Positions 57,115-64,000 of a DNA stretch of 64,000 bases are shown here, one piece after another. The stretch is taken from contig MKWM01000017.1 of assembly GCA_001899765.1 (NCBI GenBank), positions 59,490 through 123,489 of the forward strand, read 5' to 3'. Under the pieces are notes generated by a model that saw nothing but the letters and a program-made list of their open reading frames with translations, made no database searches and was not told the DNA's origin. The translations under genes and the position numbers were made by a program. The DNA is from Thiobacillus sp. 63-78 (GTDB taxonomy: Bacteria > Pseudomonadota > Gammaproteobacteria > Burkholderiales > Thiobacillaceae). Numbering within the stretch: position 1 is the stretch's first letter; each line of letters starts with the position of its first letter.

Positions 57115-57761
57115 GTGTGTGCATACAGTTGGTGTTCGTGAATGTAATCCAGCACGGCGTCGGGCAGCAGATAACGCGCACTGTCATGCCGGGCCAGTAT
57201 CCCGCGGATCGCGGTGGCTGAAATATCCAGCGGCAGCGCCGTACGCAGCAGGACCGAGCCGGCCGGCCCGTTTGCCTGGCGTTTGTCAGCCACCCAACGA
57301 TGCGAGGCTGCGCCTTTCAAAGGCTCCGTGATGGCGTCAGGCCCCGTCAAATGCGTGCCGGGCCGGGCCGCCACGGCAATATTCGCCAGGTCGAACAAGC
57401 GCCGCCAGTCGTGCCAGCTGGGCAGCGTGAGAAACGCGTCCGCCCCCAGCAGCAGCCAGATCGGCTGCCTCTCGCCCCGTTCGGCACGCAAGGCTGCGAG
57501 CGTGTCAACCGTATAGCTTGGCTGCGTGCGCTGCATCTCGCGCGCATCCACCGCAAAGCGCGAATTGCCGGCGATCGCCCGGCGCACCATTTCCAGCCGA
57601 TGGCCTACCGCGGTGCGTGGCGTACCGCGGTGCGGCGGCTGCCCGGCGGGAATGAACAGAACGCGATCGAGATCCAGTGCGCAGGCCATGTCCTCGGCCA
57701 GACGCAGATGACCGGTGTGAATAGGGTCGAAGGTGCCGCCCATCACGCCGATGGGCGGCAT
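57111..57761 (-). CDS. nadD: Nicotinate-nucleotide adenylyltransferase
   Basis: A 216-residue enzyme joining nicotinate mononucleotide to AMP in NAD synthesis. The nucleotidyl-transferase motif GGTFDPIHTGHL (about residues 9-20) and the ISATAIRGIL motif near the C-terminus are visible. ATG at 57761 is 4 bases after the proA stop; an upstream frame is rejected. Confidence 0.96.
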   Translation of the reverse strand: MPPIGVMGGTFDPIHTGHLRLAEDMACALDLDRVLFIPAGQPPHRGTPRTAVGHRLEMVRRAIAGNSRFAVDAREMQRTQPSYTVDTLAALRAERGERQPIWLLLGADAFLTLPSWHDWRRLFDLANIAVAARPGTHLTGPDAITEPLKGAASHRWVADKRQANGPAGSVLLRTALPLDISATAIRGILARHDSARYLLPDAVLDYIHEHQLYAHT

Positions 57762-57765
57762 GATC

Positions 57766-59046
57766 TTACCCGCGAACGTGCCCGTCTCCCAGCACCACCC
57801 ACTTCTGACTGGTGAGTCCTTCCAGGCCGACCGGGCCGCGTGCGTGGATCTTGTCGGTGGAAATACCGATCTCCGCACCCAGGCCGTATTCGAAGCCGTC
57901 GGCAAACCGGGTCGAGGCGTTGACGATCACGCTGGCCGAGTCGACTTCACGCAGGAAGCGGCGCGCACGACCGTAGTCTTCGGTGATGATGGCGTCGGTG
58001 TGCTGCGAGCCATGCGTGTTGATGTGGATCATCGCGGCGTCGATGTCGTCGACGACTTTCACCGCGATGATCGGGCCCAGATATTCCTCGGTCCAGTCGG
58101 ATTCCACCGCAGCCTTCAGCTTGTCTCCTGCCACGCCGGCACCCATCAGGATGCCCAGCGCCTCGGGGCAGCCGCGCATTTCGACGCCCTTGCCGGCCAG
58201 CATCGTGCCGATTTCCGGCAATGCGGCGGCGGCCACCCCGCGCGCCACCAGCAATGACTCGGTAGTGTTGCAGGTGCCGTAGCGCTGGGTCTTGGCGTTC
58301 TCGACGATCTTCAGCGCCTTGGCGAGGTCGGCGCGGTCGTCGATGTACACATGACAATTGCCGTGCAGATGCTTGATCACCGGCACCCGCGCCTCACCGG
58401 CGATGCGTTCGATCAGTCCCTTGCCGCCGCGCGGCACGATGACGTCGACATAGTCCTTCATGGTGATGAGTTCCCCCACCGCGGCACGGTCGGTGATCTC
58501 GATCACCTGTACCACCGTGGCCGGAAATCCCGCCCCTTCGAGGCCTTCACGCACGCAGGCGGCGATCGCCTGATTCGAGTGCAGCGCCTCGGAGCCGCCG
58601 CGCAGAATCGCCGCGTTGCCCGATTTCAGGCATAGCCCGGCGGCGTCCGCGGTGACGTTGGGGCGCGCTTCGTAGATGATGCCGATGACGCCGAGCGGCA
58701 CCCGCATCTTGCCGACCTGGATGCCCGAGGGACGGTACTTGAGGTCGCTGATTTCGCCGACCGGGTCGGGCAGCGCGGCGATCTGTTCCAGACCTTCGGC
58801 CATGCCGGCGACGGTCGTGTCGGTCAATTGCAGGCGGTCGAGCAGCGCCGTGTCGTATCCCGCGGCACGCGCATGCGCCATGTCGCGCGCATTGGCTTCC
58901 AGCAGCTTCGCGGCATCACGCCGGATCGCCGCCGCCATCGCCAGCAGCGCGCGGTTCTTCTGGTGGGTGTCGGCGCGGGCAATCGCGCGCGAGGCGTCGC
59001 GCGCCTGTTTGCCCAGCGTCTGCATATAGTCTTTAACGTCCATCAT
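57766..59046 (-). CDS. proA: Gamma-glutamyl phosphate reductase
   Basis: A 426-residue NADPH enzyme of proline synthesis giving glutamate-5-semialdehyde. [39 protein letters not shown] and [15 protein letters not shown] with the catalytic Cys near residue 260 are family motifs. Two ATGs in tandem open the gene, overlapping the holA stop by 4 bases. Confidence 0.97.
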   Translation of the reverse strand: MMDVKDYMQTLGKQARDASRAIARADTHQKNRALLAMAAAIRRDAAKLLEANARDMAHARAAGYDTALLDRLQLTDTTVAGMAEGLEQIAALPDPVGEISDLKYRPSGIQVGKMRVPLGVIGIIYEARPNVTADAAGLCLKSGNAAILRGGSEALHSNQAIAACVREGLEGAGFPATVVQVIEITDRAAVGELITMKDYVDVIVPRGGKGLIERIAGEARVPVIKHLHGNCHVYIDDRADLAKALKIVENAKTQRYGTCNTTESLLVARGVAAAALPEIGTMLAGKGVEMRGCPEALGILMGAGVAGDKLKAAVESDWTEEYLGPIIAVKVVDDIDAAMIHINTHGSQHTDAIITEDYGRARRFLREVDSASVIVNASTRFADGFEYGLGAEIGISTDKIHARGPVGLEGLTSQKWVVLGDGHVRG

Positions 59047-60054
59047 CTTTTTCCATTGCCAACCGGTTCAGCCAGTGTCATGCCCACGCGCAGCAGCGTA
59101 TCCCAGGGGTCGCCCACGCGCTCCAGCCCCTTGGCCTGGCGATCGATCAGCGCCAGATCGGCCAATGCCGTTTCGACTTGCGTCAGACTCAGGCGTTTCA
59201 GCGCGCGTTCGATCTGCGGCACGCGCTGCTTGTCGCGTCCCCACAGCGTGCGCATCAGGCCCGACAGGTTCTCGCCCTGCTCCAGCGCCAATTTTAGCCT
59301 GAGCAGCAACTGTACGGCCGACGACACCTGCCACAGGATGGCCGGCACGGCTTCGCCGGCATCCCTGAGGTCGGCCACGATTTGCACAAAACGTACGCCA
59401 TTGCCTGCATACAGGGCATCCTGCAGCGCATCGGCTTCCAGCCGGCTCACATCCACCACCGCATGTTCGACGTCGGCCAGCGTCACCGTTCCCGTCGGCA
59501 GCAGCAGCGCGAGTTTGTCGATTTCCTGCTGCGCCGCCAGCAGATTACCCTCGACCTGGTCGGCCAGGAATTCCAGCGCGGCACGCTCGGCGCGCAGGCC
59601 CTGTTTGCTCAATCGGCGGTCGATCCAGTCAGGCAAGGCGCTACGGTCGACCGGCTTGACCTCGACCACCACGCCGCTTTTGGCGAGCGCGGCGAACCAG
59701 CGGCTCTGCATGGCTTTCCAGTCCAGCCCCGGCAGGCTGATGAGGGTCAGCGTATCGGCCGGCAGGCGGGCGGCATAGGCTTCCAGCGCCTTGGCGCCGT
59801 CGATGCCGGGCTTGCCGGAGGGGATGCGGATCTCGGTCAGACGGCGTTCACCGAACAGCGAGAAGTGATCGCCGCTGGCGAAGAGGCCTTGCCAGTTGAC
59901 GCGCCCCTGTGCCGTAAACACGTTGCGTTCGCCATGTCCCGCCTCGCGCGCCGCCGCACGGATGGCGTCTGCCGCCTCCTGCGCGCCCAGGGGCTCGTCG
60001 CCCACCACCACGTACAGCGCAGCCAGACCGCGCGCAAGCTGCCCGGGCAGACGT

Positions 60055-60074
<20 letters not shown>
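59043..60074 (-). CDS. holA: DNA polymerase III subunit delta
   Basis: A 343-residue clamp-loader subunit that opens the beta clamp. [20 protein letters not shown] starts the AAA+-like fold with no P-loop, as normal for delta, followed by a helical C-terminal collar domain ([21 protein letters not shown]). It overlaps lptE by 20 bases. Confidence 0.93.
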
Positions 60075-63227
<3,153 letters not shown>

Positions 63228-63338
63228 TTAGAATCAAGGCGGCGATTATACCGCCCGCCGCTTGTCCGGGCGTCCGCCGGGAAGGCACGAGCCGTGCCCC
63301 GCTCGGCGCATTTTTGCAAACCCAGCCGAGGAAACGCC

Positions 63339-63830
63339 ATGAAAATTCTGCTTCCGCTCACCCTGCTGACCGCTTCCCTGCCCGCGTTCGCCGCCCAGCC
63401 CGATCTGCTGCCGGTCAGGCAGATCGGGCTGGAACTGGCACGCGATATCGCCATGGATGCGATCGAAGCCTGCCGCAAGGACGGCTACACCGTTTCCGCG
63501 GTCGTTCTGGATCGTGCCGGCAACGTTCAGGCCGCGCTGCGCGACAGCCTGGCCGCGCGTCATACGCTGGAAATCGCCGAACGCAAGGCGGGGATGAGCA
63601 TCATGTCCGGGGTCGCCTCGGGAGAGTTTCGCGACGCCCGCGCCGACATCCGTCCCGAACTCAATCACATCGACGGCCTCATCGTGATGGACGGCGCGCT
63701 TCCGATCCGTGCCGCCGGCAGTCTGGTCGGCGCGGTGGGCGTATCGGGGGCGCCCGGCGGCGAAAAAGATGCCGCCTGTGCCGCCGCCGCGTTGAAGAAA
63801 GCAGAGGAACGGCTGGAATTCGCGCAGTAA
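63339..63830 (+). CDS. Exported GlcG/HbpS-family protein
   Basis: A 163-residue protein with a signal peptide (LLPLTLLTASLPAFAA) and a GlcG/HbpS-like domain: LARDIAMDAIEACRKDGYTVSAVVLDRAGNVQAALRDSLA and GLIVMDGALPIRAAGSLVGAVGVSGAPGGEKDAACA are the family motifs. HbpS binds heme in Streptomyces, but the family is broad and the ligand here is unknown. ATG at 63339 is selected; longer open frame upstream is the shadow of leuS. Confidence 0.88.
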   Translation: MKILLPLTLLTASLPAFAAQPDLLPVRQIGLELARDIAMDAIEACRKDGYTVSAVVLDRAGNVQAALRDSLAARHTLEIAERKAGMSIMSGVASGEFRDARADIRPELNHIDGLIVMDGALPIRAAGSLVGAVGVSGAPGGEKDAACAAAALKKAEERLEFAQ

Positions 63831-63898
63831 ACCGCCCCGGGCGGGACGCCGCCACGCGGGTGACAAGCCCTCTCCCGCAAAGCTAGTGCGTGGTTGTT

Positions 63899-63912
63899 GG
63901 CGCTTTAGCGCC
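63899..63912 (+). terminator. Short hairpin after the GlcG-like gene
   Basis: GGCGC-TTTA-GCGCC, with TGT/ACA pairing just outside, lies 69 bases after the stop. Only ATTTT follows at a distance, so it is a weak terminator candidate. The remaining 63831-64000 holds no gene that I recognise. Confidence 0.35.
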
Positions 63913-64000
63913 TCTACAGTATTTTCCAATTCACACATGAGCCTGAGCGAGCGGGGCAATCGGAGTTGACTCAGGCGGCGCGTTGTCGAGATTTGTTGAT

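Noticed and set aside
63831..64000. Start of a mobile element at the right end
   Set aside because: No inverted repeat, target duplication or transposase fragment could be read in the 170 bases available.

Overview
The window is about 64 kb of high-GC DNA from a Gram-negative chromosome, best read as a betaproteobacterium of the Nitrosomonadales/Thiobacillaceae type. Pointers to this are the rpsU-yqeY-dnaG-rpoD block followed by a CAU-anticodon tRNA; the leuS-lptE-holA-proA-nadD-rsfS-rlmH-maf-rng order; slmA; and a nirK cluster laid out like ncgABC-nirK of Nitrosomonas. The species is not identified. No insertion sequence, phage or CRISPR array was seen.

Layout. 1-3373: housekeeping (TSUP exporter fragment, folB, plsY, a coiled-coil membrane protein, tsaD). 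3811-16790: an aryl-polyene-type (APE-type) lipid pathway. A short plus-strand pair (PlsC-like acyltransferase, GT2 glycosyltransferase) converges on a 13-gene minus-strand operon: ACP, COG4648 membrane protein, acyl ligase, two hotdog dehydratases, LpxL-like acyltransferase, LolA-like protein, MMPL exporter, polysaccharide deacetylase, PAP2 phosphatase, ketosynthase, chain-length factor and ketoreductase. The block sits exactly between tsaD and rpsU, which are divergent neighbours in many proteobacteria. 17121-21789: macromolecular synthesis operon and tRNA-Ile2. 21843-27910: slmA, a MoeB/ThiF-like E1 enzyme, an orphan protein, ctpA, an EnvC-like protein, gpmI.

28068-43061: metal, nitrogen-oxide and efflux region. 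A persulfide-sensor-like ArsR repressor is followed by a minus-strand copper block (cusA, cusB, a small heavy-metal-binding protein) and the ncgA-ncgB-ncgC-nirK operon. Divergent from it is nsrR, with a well-formed NsrR operator in front of ncgA. A second tripartite RND pump (TolC, adaptor, permease) then leads into a YgaP-like membrane protein, rhodanese, grxC, trxC, secB, SH3 and gpsA series (to 46570). 46696-54001: a DNA glycosylase and an acrAB-oprM-tetR operon. 54042-63215: the rng-to-leuS minus-strand gene series. 63339-63830: a GlcG/HbpS-like exported protein.

How the genes work together (inference). The APE-type operon would load an aryl starter on its ACP, extend it with KS/CLF, KR and a dehydratase pair, attach it to a glycolipid and export it to the outer membrane. 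The nirK operon would reduce nitrite to NO in the periplasm using two c-type cytochromes and a two-domain copper oxidase, with NsrR releasing the operon when NO appears; the adjacent Cus pump and metal-binding proteins would manage the copper these enzymes need. Three RND systems make the window rich in efflux. The most notable points are the variant APE-type cluster and its insertion site, the ncg-nirK operon with its operator, the Cys39/Cys105 ArsR protein, and two palindromic elements read in frame inside the LeuRS editing domain.
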